Source: Paracoccaceae bacterium (lineage in GTDB: Bacteria > Pseudomonadota > Alphaproteobacteria > Rhodobacterales > Rhodobacteraceae). Taken from it: 64,000 nt of DNA. The notes below the pieces were generated by a model. The model did not search any database, had not been told where the DNA came from, and saw nothing but the letters and a program-made list of their open reading frames with translations. The DNA is taken from contig CANNIA010000013.1 in NCBI GenBank assembly GCA_947504705.1, positions 33,174 to 97,173 of the forward strand, read 5' to 3'. Position 1 is the stretch's first letter. Each line of letters begins with the position of its first letter. Shown piece by piece: positions 34,701-45,960 of the stretch. The translations under genes were made by a program, and so were the position numbers.

Positions 34701-37700
34701 TTAGCTACACCCAGTCGTCGCGCCGCAGCTGTTGCACTTCAGGCAGGACCCATTCCGAACCATCGTGTAGTTGCCGCACTCGGAGCATGAGTCGCCGGTA
34801 TAGCCTTGCAGCTTCGCCTTGCTCCGCGCGTCGGTCGAGGTGACGGCGGCCATGGCGTAGGTGCTGGTGGTTTCGGAGAAGCCCGACACCCGGGTTTCGG
34901 GCATCAGCATGTTCAGCGTCGCCACCGGGTCGGTGCCGTTGGCAAGGGCTGTCGCCCCCATGCCGCCTTGCAGGACGATGAGTTCCTGCGGCAGGCGTTT
35001 CCGGAGATAACCGGTGGAGGAGATCTGCTTCAGCACCTCCAGCCCCCGGGTCGCGGCGGCGTCGGTGACTTCGGAGATGTTGCGCTTGCCCTCTTCCTCA
35101 CCACGGCCAAGGTCATCGAAGGAGGCCCCTTTGGGGGCGACATGGGCGAGATCGGTGCGGTCAAGGTAGCTGACGGCCAGTTCGCGGAAGATGTAGTCAA
35201 GGATCGAGGTCGCGTTCTTGATGCTGTCATTGCCTTGGACCATGCCTGCCGGTTCAAAGCGGGTGAAGGTGAAGGCCTCGACAAATTCGTCCAAGGGCAC
35301 GCCGTATTGCAGGCCGACCGAGATCGCGATGGCGAAGTTGTTCATCATCGCGCGGAAGCCGGCACCTTCCTTGTGCATGTCGATGAAGATCTCGCCCAGC
35401 GTGCCGTCCTGGTATTCTCCGGTGCGCAGATAGACCTTGTGGCCGCCGACGATTGCCTTCTGGGTATAGCCCTTGCGACGCTCGGGGAGTTTCTCGCGAT
35501 TGCTACGGACGATTTCCTTGATGATCACCTTTTCGATGATCTTCTCGGCGATGACGGCGGCCTTTTCCATCGTGGAGCCGTTGGTCAGAATTTCTTCGGC
35601 CTCTTCGTCATCCTCGATCAGGGCCGACGCGAGCGGCTGGCTGAGTTTGGAGCCGTCGCGGTAAAGCGCGTTGGCCTTGATGCCAAGCGAGTGGCTGAGG
35701 TCATAGGCCGCCAGCGTTTCGGCGATGGTCGCGTTGTTCGGCATGTTGATCGTCTTCGAGATAGCACCCGAGATGAAGGACTGGGCCGCAGCCATCATGG
35801 TGATGTGGCTGTTGACCGACAGGAACCGCTTGCCCGTCTTGCCGCAGGGGTTGGCGCAGTCGAAGACCGAGTAGTGTTCGGGCTTGAGATGCGGGGCGTT
35901 TTCCAGTGTCATCGTGCCGCAGACATGGTCGTTGGCGGCGTCGATCTGGGCGCGTGAGAAGCCAAGGTGGCGCAGGAGGTCGAAGGTCGGGTCGTTCAGC
36001 TTGTCCTCGGGGATGCCGAGGGTGCCTTTGCAGAAGTCGACGCCGAGCGTCCACTGGTTGAAGACGAACTTGATGTCGAAGGCGGATGGCAGGGCGGCTT
36101 CGACCTTCTCGATCTCGCGCGGGCCAAAGCCGTGGCCGATGAGCGAGGTGTGGTTGATCGCGGGGGCTTGGCCAAGCGAGCCGTGGCCGACAGCATGGGC
36201 GACGATTTCCGCCGATTGCGCGGTGGAGTAGCCGAGGGTTTCAAGGGCCGCGGGGACCGACTGGTTGATGATCTTGAAGTAGCCGCCGCCAGCCAGTTTC
36301 TTGAATTTGACGAGGGCGAAGTCGGGCTCGATCCCGGTGGTGTCGCAGTCCATCACCAGACCGATGGTGCCGGTGGGGGCGATGACGGTGGTTTGCGCGT
36401 TGCGAAAGCCGTGGGCTTCGCCAAGGCGGAGCGCCTCATCCCAAGCGGATTTCGCGAGGGCAACGAGCGACTGGTCGGGGACGTTGGCGTGGTCGAGCGC
36501 CACAGCGGGGACGTTCAGGCCTTCATAAGCCAGCCCGTGGGCCGCAGCGCGGTGGTTGCGGATAACGCGGAGCATGTGCTTGGCGTTGCGCTGGTAGCCG
36601 GAGAAGGGGCCAAGTTCCTTGGCCATCTCGGCGCTGGTCGCATAGGACACACCGGTCATGATCGCGGTGAGCGCCCCGCAAAGGGCGCGGCCTTCGTCGC
36701 TGTCATAGCCGAGGCCCATGTTCATGAGGAGCCCGCCGATGTTGGCGTAGCCAAGGCCAAGGGTGCGGAAGTCGTAGCTGAGCTGGGCGATTTCCTTGGA
36801 CGGGAACTGCGCCATCATGACGGAGATTTCGAGGGTCACGGTCCAGAGCCGGGTGGCGTGGACATAAGCCTCGGCGTCGAACTTGGCGTTGTGCTGGAAG
36901 GTCAGCAGGTTCATCGACGCCAGATTGCAGGCGGTGTCGTCAAGGAACATGTATTCCGAGCAGGGGTTCGAGCCCCGGATCGCGCCGTCTTCCGGGCAGG
37001 TGTGCCAGGCGTTGACGGTGTCGTGGAACTGGATGCCGGGGTCGGCGCAGGCCCAGGCGGCGTGGCCGATCTGGTCCCAAAGGTCGCGGGCCTTCGGGCT
37101 GCGGGCGACCTTGCCGTTCGTGCGATTGATCAGGTCCCAGTTCTGATCATTCTTGACGGCCTGAAGGAAGGCATCGGTGACGCGGACCGAGTTGTTGGAG
37201 TTCTGGCCGGAGACGGAGATATAGGCCTCGCTGTCCCAATCGGTGTCGTAGGTCGGGAATTCGATGCTGGTGAAACCCTGCCGCGCGTATTGCAGGATGC
37301 GGTTGGTGTAGGTGTCGGGGATCATCGCCTTCTTGGCCGATTTGATCGCGGCCTTGAGCGCAGGGTTCTTCGCCGGGTCAACCGAGTCTTCCGCCGAGCC
37401 GTCCCAGGTGCGGATGGCAGTGAAGATCTCGTTCAGTTTGAGTTCGTGGATCTTGGAGCCAGCCACCAGCGAGGCGACCTTTTGTTCCTCGATGACCTTC
37501 CAGTTGATGAAGGCCTCCACGTCCGGGTGATCCATGTCGATGATCACCATCTTGGCGGCACGGCGGGTGGTGCCGCCGGATTTGATGGCCCCTGCCGCGC
37601 GGTCGCCGATTTTCAGAAAGCCCATCAGGCCGGAGGATTTGCCGCCGCCTGACAGTTTCTCGCCTGCACCGCGCAAGCTGGAGAAGTTGGTGCCGGTGCC

Positions 37701-38387
37701 GGAACCGTATTTGAAAAGCCGCGCCTCGCGGACCCAGAGGTCCATGATGCCGCCGTCGCCGACAAGGTCATCCTTGACCGACTGGATGAAGCAGGCGTGG
37801 GGCTGCGGGTGTTCGTAGGCGCTGGCCGATTTGGTCAGGGTCCCGGTCTTGTGGTCGACGTAGAAATGACCCTGCGACGGGCCGTCGATGCCGTAAGCCC
37901 AGTGCAGGCCGGTGTTGAACCACTGGGGCGAGTTCGGCGCGGCCATCTGGCGGGCCAGCATGAAGCGCATCTCGTCGTAATAGGCAGAGGCGTCGGCTTC
38001 GGTGGTGAAATAGCCGCCCTTCCAGCCCCAATAGGCCCAAGCGCCGGCAAGGCGGTCGAAGACCTGCTTGGCCGAAGTTTCACCAAGGTTCCGCTGATCG
38101 GCGGGAAGCTGGGCCAGAGCGTCCTCATCGGGGATCGAACGCCACAGGAATTCGGGTACGCCCTTTTCCTTGACGCGTTTAAGGACGGCCGGAACCCCTG
38201 CCTTGCGGAAATACTTCTGGGCGAGCACGTCGGAGGCGACCTGGCTCCAGCCGTCGGGCACTTCGACGGCGTCGTTGTGGAAGACGACGGTGCCGTCAGG
38301 ATTGCGGATTTCGGAAACGGTAATGTTGAACCCCATGGCCCCATAGGCGCCGGTGGATTCACTGGTAAACTTGCGCTCGATCTTCAT
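34701..38387 (-). CDS. nrdJ: Vitamin B12-dependent ribonucleoside-diphosphate reductase (class II)
   Basis: The protein is 1228 residues from the ATG at 38387 ([19 protein letters not shown]), with an AGGGG nearby. Class II signatures include [54 protein letters not shown] and [28 protein letters not shown]. The C-terminal tail [22 protein letters not shown] has two CxxC pairs, a zinc-ribbon-like end typical of these large reductases. It makes dNDPs with adenosylcobalamin, with or without oxygen. No cobalamin riboswitch was seen in the leader; an NrdR-like box is present. Confidence 0.97.
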   Translation of the reverse strand: MKIERKFTSESTGAYGAMGFNITVSEIRNPDGTVVFHNDAVEVPDGWSQVASDVLAQKYFRKAGVPAVLKRVKEKGVPEFLWRSIPDEDALAQLPADQRNLGETSAKQVFDRLAGAWAYWGWKGGYFTTEADASAYYDEMRFMLARQMAAPNSPQWFNTGLHWAYGIDGPSQGHFYVDHKTGTLTKSASAYEHPQPHACFIQSVKDDLVGDGGIMDLWVREARLFKYGSGTGTNFSSLRGAGEKLSGGGKSSGLMGFLKIGDRAAGAIKSGGTTRRAAKMVIIDMDHPDVEAFINWKVIEEQKVASLVAGSKIHELKLNEIFTAIRTWDGSAEDSVDPAKNPALKAAIKSAKKAMIPDTYTNRILQYARQGFTSIEFPTYDTDWDSEAYISVSGQNSNNSVRVTDAFLQAVKNDQNWDLINRTNGKVARSPKARDLWDQIGHAAWACADPGIQFHDTVNAWHTCPEDGAIRGSNPCSEYMFLDDTACNLASMNLLTFQHNAKFDAEAYVHATRLWTVTLEISVMMAQFPSKEIAQLSYDFRTLGLGYANIGGLLMNMGLGYDSDEGRALCGALTAIMTGVSYATSAEMAKELGPFSGYQRNAKHMLRVIRNHRAAAHGLAYEGLNVPAVALDHANVPDQSLVALAKSAWDEALRLGEAHGFRNAQTTVIAPTGTIGLVMDCDTTGIEPDFALVKFKKLAGGGYFKIINQSVPAALETLGYSTAQSAEIVAHAVGHGSLGQAPAINHTSLIGHGFGPREIEKVEAALPSAFDIKFVFNQWTLGVDFCKGTLGIPEDKLNDPTFDLLRHLGFSRAQIDAANDHVCGTMTLENAPHLKPEHYSVFDCANPCGKTGKRFLSVNSHITMMAAAQSFISGAISKTINMPNNATIAETLAAYDLSHSLGIKANALYRDGSKLSQPLASALIEDDEEAEEILTNGSTMEKAAVIAEKIIEKVIIKEIVRSNREKLPERRKGYTQKAIVGGHKVYLRTGEYQDGTLGEIFIDMHKEGAGFRAMMNNFAIAISVGLQYGVPLDEFVEAFTFTRFEPAGMVQGNDSIKNATSILDYIFRELAVSYLDRTDLAHVAPKGASFDDLGRGEEEGKRNISEVTDAAATRGLEVLKQISSTGYLRKRLPQELIVLQGGMGATALANGTDPVATLNMLMPETRVSGFSETTSTYAMAAVTSTDARSKAKLQGYTGDSCSECGNYTMVRNGSCLKCNSCGATTGCS

Positions 38388-38862
38388 GCCCCTGGTCCCT
38401 TTTCTTGCGGCCAAAACGGCCGACGATTTTACAAAATCATGAGGGCCCTCTTCTGGTCGCGGCGGTACGGAAACTGCCCATCCATCCTGCCGCCAATAGC
38501 GCGCAAGAGGGTCGCATCCATTTGGGATGCACTTTGCTGTGGGTCGTCTTGCCTGTCCGCCGCGGCACTAGATTTAGTGGTGTCCCTCGCCGCTTGATCA
38601 AGGTGAAGTAAAGCTTAGCGCCAAGCAACGACAATATTTCGCCTCAATGCAGATTTTCGACTTGACGGTTTTGTGACAGTTTCGCAGCGGTCTTCAGGTT
38701 TGCGCCTACTGGTTGTGGACTGCGCCCGGTACAGTCTTCGCGCAGTTTGTGAAGAGCAGCAGATTTGCGTGATTTGCTGCCTGCTTGCCCCGGTTGGCTG
38801 AGAATCGTCGCTAACCTGCCACGACGCGCAGAGCGATTCCTTTTGACCCACCGCGACCGGGG
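38388..38862. other. Intergenic region between nrdJ and an EamA gene
   Basis: This 475-bp non-coding stretch holds the nrdJ promoter side. It contains an NrdR-like box at 38566-38579, a CTTGATCAAG palindrome at 38593-38602, and no convincing reading frame with homology. I see no riboswitch and no tRNA in it. Confidence 0.6.
38566..38579 (-). promoter_or_regulatory. NrdR-like box
   Basis: The minus-strand CACTAAATCTAGTG fits the palindromic NrdR consensus acaCwAtATaTwGtgt at all strongly conserved positions. It lies at the -10 of a TTGATC...ACTAAA promoter candidate, about 180 bp before nrdJ. A clear second box at the usual three-turn spacing was not found. Confidence 0.5.
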
Positions 38863-39765
38863 TCAGGCCTTGGGGCCGGAAGGTCGATTGATCAGGATGA
38901 TGCCGATCGCAACCAGAACCACCGCACCAAGAATCGCCCCGTTCAACGTTTCGCCAAAGAACGTTGCCCCTAGAAAGAGCGCCAGAACCGGTGTCAGAAA
39001 CGAGAAGGAAGCCACGGTCGAGGATGGATAGACCGACATCAACCAGAGCCAGGTGATGAAACCGCCCGCAGCAACAACCGAAGACTGCAGCAGCAGCAAG
39101 ACGAGGTGAATATCTTGCAGATCGCGGATCAGGGGACCGAAGAACAAGGATGCGAGCAGAAGGATCGGGCCCGAGACGAGGACCATCCAGAAAAGCTGCA
39201 TCTCGGGGCCTTCGGCGCGCATCACCGGGCGACGGGCGACAAAGGCGGTCAGCGCCCAGCCCCAGGCGGCCCCAAGGGCGCAAAGATCGCCGACGAGACT
39301 TGCCTCACCCGTCGAGGGACGGGAAAGGAGCGCCCAGGCGCAGCCGGAAAATGCAAGAGCGAGGCCCAAGGCCTTGAGGGGGGTGGTTTTTTCGCCAAGG
39401 CCGAAATGGGCAAGGAAGGCGTACCAGACTGGCATCGAATACATGATGACCGAGGCGCGACCGACCGAGGTGAGGTCGATGGCGAGGAAAAGGAACAGAA
39501 ACTCCCCGGCGAACAGCGCCCCCATCAAGAGGCCCGGGCCGATGGATGCCGGTTTGATGCGCGGCGGGCGGCCCTTGTAGACCAGCCAGCCCCAGACGAA
39601 GAAGACCGCGAGGGCCGAGCGAAGCCCGGCATAGAACACAGGCTGGAGGCCTGCATTGACGATTTTGACGCCGATCTGATTCAGCGCCAGAAGCAGAGAG
39701 ACGCCAAGAAGCACCGAGCCGCCGAAGACATCCAGCTGATCCTTGCGCAATTCCGTGCCCTCCAT
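38863..39765 (-). CDS. EamA/DMT-family membrane transporter
   Basis: The protein is 300 residues from the ATG at 39765 (MEGTELRKDQLDVFGGSVLLGVSLLL). It has ten hydrophobic segments in two EamA repeats, the second ending FLGATFFGETLNGAILGAVVLVAIGIILI. It is a drug/metabolite exporter of unknown substrate. A much longer antisense frame upstream is not coding. It is divergent from a second EamA gene, 90 bp away. Confidence 0.9.
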   Translation of the reverse strand: MEGTELRKDQLDVFGGSVLLGVSLLLALNQIGVKIVNAGLQPVFYAGLRSALAVFFVWGWLVYKGRPPRIKPASIGPGLLMGALFAGEFLFLFLAIDLTSVGRASVIMYSMPVWYAFLAHFGLGEKTTPLKALGLALAFSGCAWALLSRPSTGEASLVGDLCALGAAWGWALTAFVARRPVMRAEGPEMQLFWMVLVSGPILLLASLFFGPLIRDLQDIHLVLLLLQSSVVAAGGFITWLWLMSVYPSSTVASFSFLTPVLALFLGATFFGETLNGAILGAVVLVAIGIILINRPSGPKA

Positions 39766-39855
39766 TGGCTGCAGGATCAATGCATCTGTTGTGGGGGAAG
39801 GGCAAGCGGCGCTCCGCGCCTTTCCATTCCGCCGGACGCGGCCTAGAAGGTGCGG

Positions 39856-40752
39856 ATGACCGAGCGCCAGCCCCGCAGCGAGAACCTGACCGGCATCCTT
39901 CTGATGCTGGCAGCTATGGCGCTGTTCGCGGTCGAGGATCTGTTTCTGAAGCTCGCGGCTGCCGACCTGCCGATTGGCCAGGTCATCCTGATCTCGGCGG
40001 GGCTCGGGCTGCCGGTCTTTGTCGTGATGGCCTGGCGGCAGGGGCAGCGGGTTCTTGTGAAGGATGCGCTGCAACCGGCTGTGATTGCGCGTAATATCGG
40101 CGAGGTGGTAGCGGCCGCAAGTTACGTCGCGGCTTTGGCGGTGGTACCTTTGGGCACGGTGGCCGCCGTCCTGCAGGCTTTGCCGTTGTTCATGACCATG
40201 GGGGCAGCGCTGATCTTGGGCGAGGCGGTCGGCTGGCGGCGCTGGACGGCGATCCTTGTCGGCTTTCTGGGCGTGCTTTTGGTCATTCAGCCGGGGGCGG
40301 ACGGGTTCCGGCTTGAGGCTATGTTGGTCCTGATCTCGGTCGCGGGAATCGTGCTGCGCGATCTGGCGTCGCGGGCGATCCCGAAGCGGGTCACGACGGC
40401 GCAGGTTTCGGCCTGGGGGCTGATGTCGGTGACGGCGCTGGGGCTGGGCATGATCGCGGTTTCGGGCGATGTGCGGGCGATGACGGGGTGGGAGACGTTG
40501 ATCCTTGCCGGTGCGGTCCTCTTCGGGACTGCGGGTTATTGGGCCATCACGGCGGCTACGCGGACGGGCGAGGTTTCGGTTGTCGCCCCCTTCCGCTATT
40601 CGCGGCTGGTGTTCTCGATGGGGATCGGGGTGGTCATTCTGGGCGAACGGCCCGATCTTCTGACCCTGATCGGCGCGGCAATCATCGTGGGATCGGGGCT
40701 TTACGCCTTTGCCCGCGAGCGGGCGTGGAAACGCGCTTCCCAAGGGGCCTGA
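39856..40752 (+). CDS. EamA/DMT-family membrane transporter
   Basis: The protein is 298 residues from the ATG at 39856, with GAAGG 5 nt upstream. It has ten hydrophobic segments in two EamA repeats, with VEDLFLKLAAADLPIGQVI in the first and FRYSRLVFSMGIGVVILGERPD in the second. Residues ALVV-PLGTVAAVLQALPLF match the family's repeat core. It is divergent from the EamA gene at 38863-39765, and precedes eno by 51 bp. Confidence 0.9.
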   Translation: MTERQPRSENLTGILLMLAAMALFAVEDLFLKLAAADLPIGQVILISAGLGLPVFVVMAWRQGQRVLVKDALQPAVIARNIGEVVAAASYVAALAVVPLGTVAAVLQALPLFMTMGAALILGEAVGWRRWTAILVGFLGVLLVIQPGADGFRLEAMLVLISVAGIVLRDLASRAIPKRVTTAQVSAWGLMSVTALGLGMIAVSGDVRAMTGWETLILAGAVLFGTAGYWAITAATRTGEVSVVAPFRYSRLVFSMGIGVVILGERPDLLTLIGAAIIVGSGLYAFARERAWKRASQGA

Positions 40753-42081
<1,329 letters not shown>

Positions 42082-42086
42082 GAACG

Positions 42087-42602
42087 ATGCGCGCAGGGCT
42101 GGCAGGATCGTTGGTGATGCTGGTGGCCCTGCTGCCCCTTCGGGGGATGGCGCTGGAATGCAGCGATTATTCGATCCGCGCCAGCTACTGGTCTTTCAAA
42201 GCTTTGCCGGACACTTACCAGCTTGTCTTGGGAGAATTCTCCAATCTACGGAAAGTTGTTGAGCAAGAGGCGGTCGTTGAAACCGGCGGGGGTATAAAAG
42301 ACGGTTTTGAGATCTGGGAAGGTAAGATCAAAGGCTTCACCGCGTCGCGCAGCGCCTTTGACCAACCCTTCGAAGCAATAGTCACACTCGAGTTTCCAGA
42401 GGAATATCTCATGGGCGGTTCATTGCCCAGTTCGGGCGAACTGGAGTCGCTGCGAGACGTTACTGGCCTCGTTTGGCTGAAGGAGACTGAGGCTGGATAC
42501 AGTCTGACATCCGGGCTTTGCTGGCCCATGATTGACCCCGATCCTGCGAGCGTCAAGAAGGTGCTGCGCTGCATGAATGGCGGCTATTGCCCGAAGTCTT
42601 GA
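42087..42602 (+). CDS. Secreted protein, hypothetical
   Basis: The protein is 171 residues with an N-terminal signal peptide (GLAGSLVMLVALLPLRGMALEC). The mature part has four cysteines (ECSDY, LCWPM, LRCMNGGYC), suggesting disulfides in the periplasm. No family is recognised. It starts 5 bp after eno and ends at the double-hairpin repeat, so it may be co-transcribed with eno. Confidence 0.65.
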   Translation: MRAGLAGSLVMLVALLPLRGMALECSDYSIRASYWSFKALPDTYQLVLGEFSNLRKVVEQEAVVETGGGIKDGFEIWEGKIKGFTASRSAFDQPFEAIVTLEFPEEYLMGGSLPSSGELESLRDVTGLVWLKETEAGYSLTSGLCWPMIDPDPASVKKVLRCMNGGYCPKS

Positions 42603-42648
42603 CGCTGCGATACAGTGCCAATCAAAGTTGCGCGTCTAAGGTCGGGAA

Positions 42649-42692
42649 CCGGAGTTTTCGAAAACTCCGGACCGATTTCTTCGAAGAAATCG
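42649..42692. repeat. Double-hairpin repeat element, intergenic copy
   Basis: Two perfect palindromes lie side by side: 42649-42670 (22 bp, half-site CCGGAGTTTTC) and 42673-42692 (20 bp, half-site CGATTTCTTC). The second shares its TTCTTCGAAGAA core with 23639-23660, and the order of the two hairpins is the same. Confidence 0.75.
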
Positions 42693-42713
42693 ACGGGCGC
42701 CGGTGGCGCCCGT
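42693..42713. terminator. Terminator hairpin
   Basis: A 9-bp stem ACGGGCGCC/GGCGCCCGT with loop GGT and a TTCAGTT tail directly follows the double-hairpin repeat, between the secreted-protein gene and the convergent oxidoreductase. Confidence 0.65.
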
Positions 42714-42732
42714 TTCAGTTGGAAGCGGTTCG

Positions 42733-43788
42733 TTAGAACCTTCCGGGGCGGAAACTGGCCAGAAGTGGGCTTTCACTGCCCTCGGTCATCTCGGCAGCAA
42801 GAAGTTCCGCCACGACCGGCGCAAGGGTCGCGCCGGAATGCATCACCGCGACCCAAAGGCCCTGGATTGGGCCCTGCCCCACGACTGGCAGGCCGTCTTC
42901 AGGCACGGGGCGGAGCGCCATGACTTGGTGGGCGAAGTGGATCTCGTGGCCGGGGAAAAGGGCGCGCAGGCGGACAAGGGTTGCGTTCACCACCACAGGG
43001 AACGAGCCAAGGGTTTCGGCATGGTCGCCCTGATGGCCAGCCGAGGCCGGGGCGTGCAGACGACCTTCGGCATCTTGGCGGACCTCTTGTTCCGGGGCAG
43101 CAAGGATCACCGGGCAAATCGGCGGCAATGGATTGGTCGCGATCATCAGGCCGGGGCGTTTCAGCATCGGCAGATTTTGCCCCAGAGGTTCAAGCAGCGC
43201 GGGCGTGCCGGTTCCCGTGGCGAGGATCACGCGGTCGGCGGTCAGCGGGCCAAGGTCGGTAACGGCTCCGGTCGCGCGGCCCTTGTCGTGGGTCAAGGTC
43301 TGAACCGTGGCGCGGATCACCTTGGCACCGGACGCCTGGATCAACGCGCGGGCAAGGGTGGCGGGGTCGGACTGACCTTCCTCGGGGAAGTGAAGCGCGG
43401 TTTCTGGCACCGGGCCAAGGGCGGGAAGGCGGTCGGCGATCTGGGCTTTGGTCAGACGGTCGACCCTATAGCCAAGCGCGATCAGGTCGGCAGCGGTGTC
43501 GTCTTGGGCAGCCCCCGCAGCCTCATACCAGATGCAGCCTTGCCATGTGGTCGGCAGGCTGGTCAGGCGTTCGGTCAGGCGGCGATGCGCGGCCATGCCT
43601 TCGTGACGCAGGTGGTAATGGGCCTGCGAGAGATAAAAGGATGCGTTCAGCCAGCCGAAGCTGGCCGCCGATGCGAGGCCACCCTCGGCATGGGTGGAGA
43701 CGATTGTTACGTCCTCGCCCCGCTGGGTAAGGTTCCATGCGATGGCGGCTCCGGTGATGCCGGCCCCGATGATAAGGGTGTGGGTCAT
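42733..43788 (-). CDS. FAD-dependent oxidoreductase (DAO family)
   Basis: The protein is 351 residues. The N-terminal dinucleotide-binding motif is LIIGAGITGAAIAWNLTQRGEDVTIV, followed by GLASAASFGWLNASF. The C-terminal half has RPVPEDGLPVVGQGPIQGLWVAVMHSGATLAPVVAELLA, the second FAD-contact region of D-amino-acid-oxidase-like enzymes. It probably oxidises a secondary or primary amine (amino acid or sarcosine-like), but the substrate is not inferable. It is divergent from the pseudouridine synthase gene. Confidence 0.9.
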   Translation of the reverse strand: MTHTLIIGAGITGAAIAWNLTQRGEDVTIVSTHAEGGLASAASFGWLNASFYLSQAHYHLRHEGMAAHRRLTERLTSLPTTWQGCIWYEAAGAAQDDTAADLIALGYRVDRLTKAQIADRLPALGPVPETALHFPEEGQSDPATLARALIQASGAKVIRATVQTLTHDKGRATGAVTDLGPLTADRVILATGTGTPALLEPLGQNLPMLKRPGLMIATNPLPPICPVILAAPEQEVRQDAEGRLHAPASAGHQGDHAETLGSFPVVVNATLVRLRALFPGHEIHFAHQVMALRPVPEDGLPVVGQGPIQGLWVAVMHSGATLAPVVAELLAAEMTEGSESPLLASFRPGRF

Positions 43789-43862
43789 GCGGTAAGGCTG
43801 GCATGAGGCAGGCGGTTTGGCAACGGCTTACCCAAGGACGCGGCTTAGGGTAGGTCTTGGGG

Positions 43863-44393
43863 ATGCTGATCCTTCTGAACAAACCCTATGACGTTCTGTG
43901 CCAGTTTTCTCGCGAGGGGGAGCGGGCGGTGTTGGCGGATTTTGTGCCGGTAAAGGGGGTCTATCCGGCGGGGCGGCTGGATCGGGATTCCGAGGGGCTG
44001 TTGGTCCTGACCGATGACGGCAAGTTGCAGGCGCGGATTGCGGACCCGAAGTTCAAGCTTGAGAAGACCTACTTTGCGCAGGTTGAAGGGGTGGTGTCCG
44101 AGGAGGCTTTGGAGCGGTTGCGGGCGGGGGTGGACTTGAACGACGGGCCGACGCTTCCCGCGAAGGCTCGTGCGGTGGCGGAACCGGAGTGGCTTTGGCC
44201 ACGGGTGCCACCGATCCGGGTGCGGAAGTTGGTGCCGGATGGGTGGATTGAACTTGTCATCCGCGAGGGGCGGAACCGGCAGGTGCGGCGGATGTGCGCG
44301 GCGGTGGGGTTGCCTTGCCTGCGGCTGATCCGCTGGCGGGTGGGGGACTGGACGCTGGACGGCTTGGCCCCCGGGGAATGGATGGAAGGATGA
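43863..44393 (+). CDS. rRNA large-subunit pseudouridine synthase (RsuA/RluE family)
   Basis: The protein is 176 residues from the ATG at 43863 ([16 protein letters not shown]). The catalytic motif is [17 protein letters not shown], with the Asp nucleophile in LDRDSEG, then [29 protein letters not shown]. The family makes pseudouridine in the 23S or 16S rRNA; RluE (short, without S4 domain) is the best match since no S4 domain precedes. A TTG at 43857 would add two residues. The stop overlaps the cupin gene's ATG (ATGA). Confidence 0.92.
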   Translation: MLILLNKPYDVLCQFSREGERAVLADFVPVKGVYPAGRLDRDSEGLLVLTDDGKLQARIADPKFKLEKTYFAQVEGVVSEEALERLRAGVDLNDGPTLPAKARAVAEPEWLWPRVPPIRVRKLVPDGWIELVIREGRNRQVRRMCAAVGLPCLRLIRWRVGDWTLDGLAPGEWMEG

Positions 44394-44797
44394 GCGCGGA
44401 AAGCATTATCGCGAAGCTGGGTCTGCAGCCGCATCCCGAGGGCGGGTGGTACCGGCAGACTTGGGTCGGGCCGGAGGTGAACGGCCGGGCGAGTGGGACG
44501 GCGATCCTGTTTCTGTTGAAGGCCGGGGAGCGGAGCCATTGGCATCGGGTCGATGCGGATGAGATCTGGCTTTGGCATGCAGGGGCGCCGTTGATCCTGT
44601 CGATGGGGAAGGACGCGGCGCGGGAGCATCGGCTGGGGCCGGATGTGCTGGGGGATGATCTGGTGCAGGCGGTGGTGCCTGCTGGGTGGTGGCAGGCGGC
44701 GCGATCCACGGGGGAGTGGACTCTGGTGTCTTGCACCGTGTCTCCGGGGTTCCGGTTTGAAGGGTTTGAACTCGCGCCGCCGGGGTGGGAGCTGTGA
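44390..44797 (+). CDS. DUF985 cupin-domain protein
   Basis: The protein is 135 residues from the ATG at 44390. It includes [44 protein letters not shown] with the cupin metal-type histidines, [19 protein letters not shown], and [17 protein letters not shown] at the end. It is a single cupin of the DUF985 family whose reaction is unknown. ATGA overlap couples it to the pseudouridine synthase gene. Confidence 0.9.
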   Translation: MSAESIIAKLGLQPHPEGGWYRQTWVGPEVNGRASGTAILFLLKAGERSHWHRVDADEIWLWHAGAPLILSMGKDAAREHRLGPDVLGDDLVQAVVPAGWWQAARSTGEWTLVSCTVSPGFRFEGFELAPPGWEL

Positions 44798-44813
44798 GGG
44801 GCTTTGGCATCTG

Positions 44814-45605
44814 GTGCTGCATTTCGGGTTGATCCTTGGGGTGGGCGCGCTGGTCGGGCTGCAGGTGCCGGGCTGGTGGCTGCTCATCCCGGTGCAGGGG
44901 GTGCTTATCGTGTTCCTGTTCACGCTGGAGCACGAGGCGACGCATCGGACGCCCTTTGCCAATGCGCGGCTGAATGATGAAGTTGGGCGGGTGGCGGGGT
45001 TCTTGCTGTTGCTGCCGTTCGAGTGGTTCCGATACTTCCATCTGGCGCATCACCGCTGGACCAATATCGAGGGCAAGGACCCGGAACTGGCGGGGGGCAA
45101 GCCGGAGACAAAGCTGGGCTGGGCTTGGCACGTGTCGGGTCTGCCCTACTGGTGGTCGGAGATCAGGCTGATGGCGGCGCTGGTCTGGGGGCGGACCGAG
45201 GGGGATTATTTGCCCGAGGGAGCGAAGAAGCGGGTGGTGTTCGAGGCGCGGGGGATGGCGGTGGGGTATCTCATGGTCGCGATCAATCCGGTGCTGTGGC
45301 CCCTGTTCTGGTGGGTCTGGATCCTGCCGGTGTTGCTGGGGCAACCGTTTCTGCGGCTGTACTTGCTGGCCGAGCATGAGGACTGCCCGCGCGTGGCCAA
45401 CATGTTTGAGAATACTCGGACGACCTTCACCAACCGGATCGTGCGGTTTCTGGCCTGGAACATGCCCTATCATGTCGAGCATCATGTCTGGCCTGCGGTG
45501 CCGTTTCATCGGCTGCCGGAGGTGCATGAGATGATGCGGGGGGATCTCAAGGTGACGGCGGATGGGTATGTGGCCTTCACCAAGGAGTATTTGGCCCGGA
45601 GATAG
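44814..45605 (+). CDS. Fatty acid desaturase, start uncertain and possibly truncated
   Basis: About 263 residues from a GTG at 44814. The three histidine boxes of membrane desaturases are present: HEATH, HLAHHRW and HVEHH. Two hydrophobic pairs separate them, and RIVRFLAWNMPYHVEHHVWPAVPFHRLPEVH is the C-terminal signature. No good start codon lies in the position where homologues begin. The in-frame sequence upstream overlaps the DUF985 gene and is not homologous, so the first 20-30 residues may have been lost. The active-site boxes are intact, so the protein could still work. Confidence 0.8.
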   Translation: MLHFGLILGVGALVGLQVPGWWLLIPVQGVLIVFLFTLEHEATHRTPFANARLNDEVGRVAGFLLLLPFEWFRYFHLAHHRWTNIEGKDPELAGGKPETKLGWAWHVSGLPYWWSEIRLMAALVWGRTEGDYLPEGAKKRVVFEARGMAVGYLMVAINPVLWPLFWWVWILPVLLGQPFLRLYLLAEHEDCPRVANMFENTRTTFTNRIVRFLAWNMPYHVEHHVWPAVPFHRLPEVHEMMRGDLKVTADGYVAFTKEYLARR

Positions 45606-45611
45606 GGGGTT

Positions 45612-45626
45612 TGTCCACGCGGGACA
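45612..45626. repeat. 15-bp palindrome, variant copy TGTCCACGCGGGACA
   Basis: A 13/15 match to the palindrome at 995-1009 and 2206-2220, just behind the desaturase stop. The 355-bp stretch 45606-45960 contains a TTG-started frame of 82 codons, but it shows no homology or ribosome site, and I leave it unannotated. Confidence 0.5.
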
Positions 45627-45960
45627 GCGCCTTCGGATTCCATGAAATCAACGGGTTGCTTGTGGGCGTTAGGGAATTCGTAAGAATTTTCGGGGATGGT
45701 AAGGGTGCCTGCGAGGGTGGGATTCTGGCGAAGGCGGGCTTGACCGATGCACCTACGCTTGTTTCGCTCCCGGGACAGATCGAAGCTTTGCTGGGGCAGG
45801 CAGGCTGGGGCTTGGATTTGGCGCGGCGACTAGTAGAACGGCGTGCTTTTCGTCAGTGAAAGGGCGGAGTGGTGGTCGGGTTAAGGTTGTTGTTCGGGTG
45901 TTCTGCTGTTAGATCGGTGCCGCTGACGCTCGCATATACTTATTTGACCGAGGCAAAAGG

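Noticed and set aside
35967..37652. 561-codon plus-strand frame opposite nrdJ
   Set aside because: Antisense shadow of a complete class II reductase gene.
38593..38602. CTTGATCAAG palindrome as a second NrdR box
   Set aside because: The sequence does not resemble the NrdR consensus and its spacing from the first box (about 25 bp centre to centre) does not fit the usual three-turn pair.
38388..38700. Cobalamin riboswitch upstream of nrdJ
   Set aside because: I looked for the conserved B12-box and the usual leader pattern in the minus-strand leader and did not find it.
45611..45859. 82-codon frame behind the desaturase
   Set aside because: TTG start inside the 15-bp palindrome, no ribosome site, no recognisable homology.
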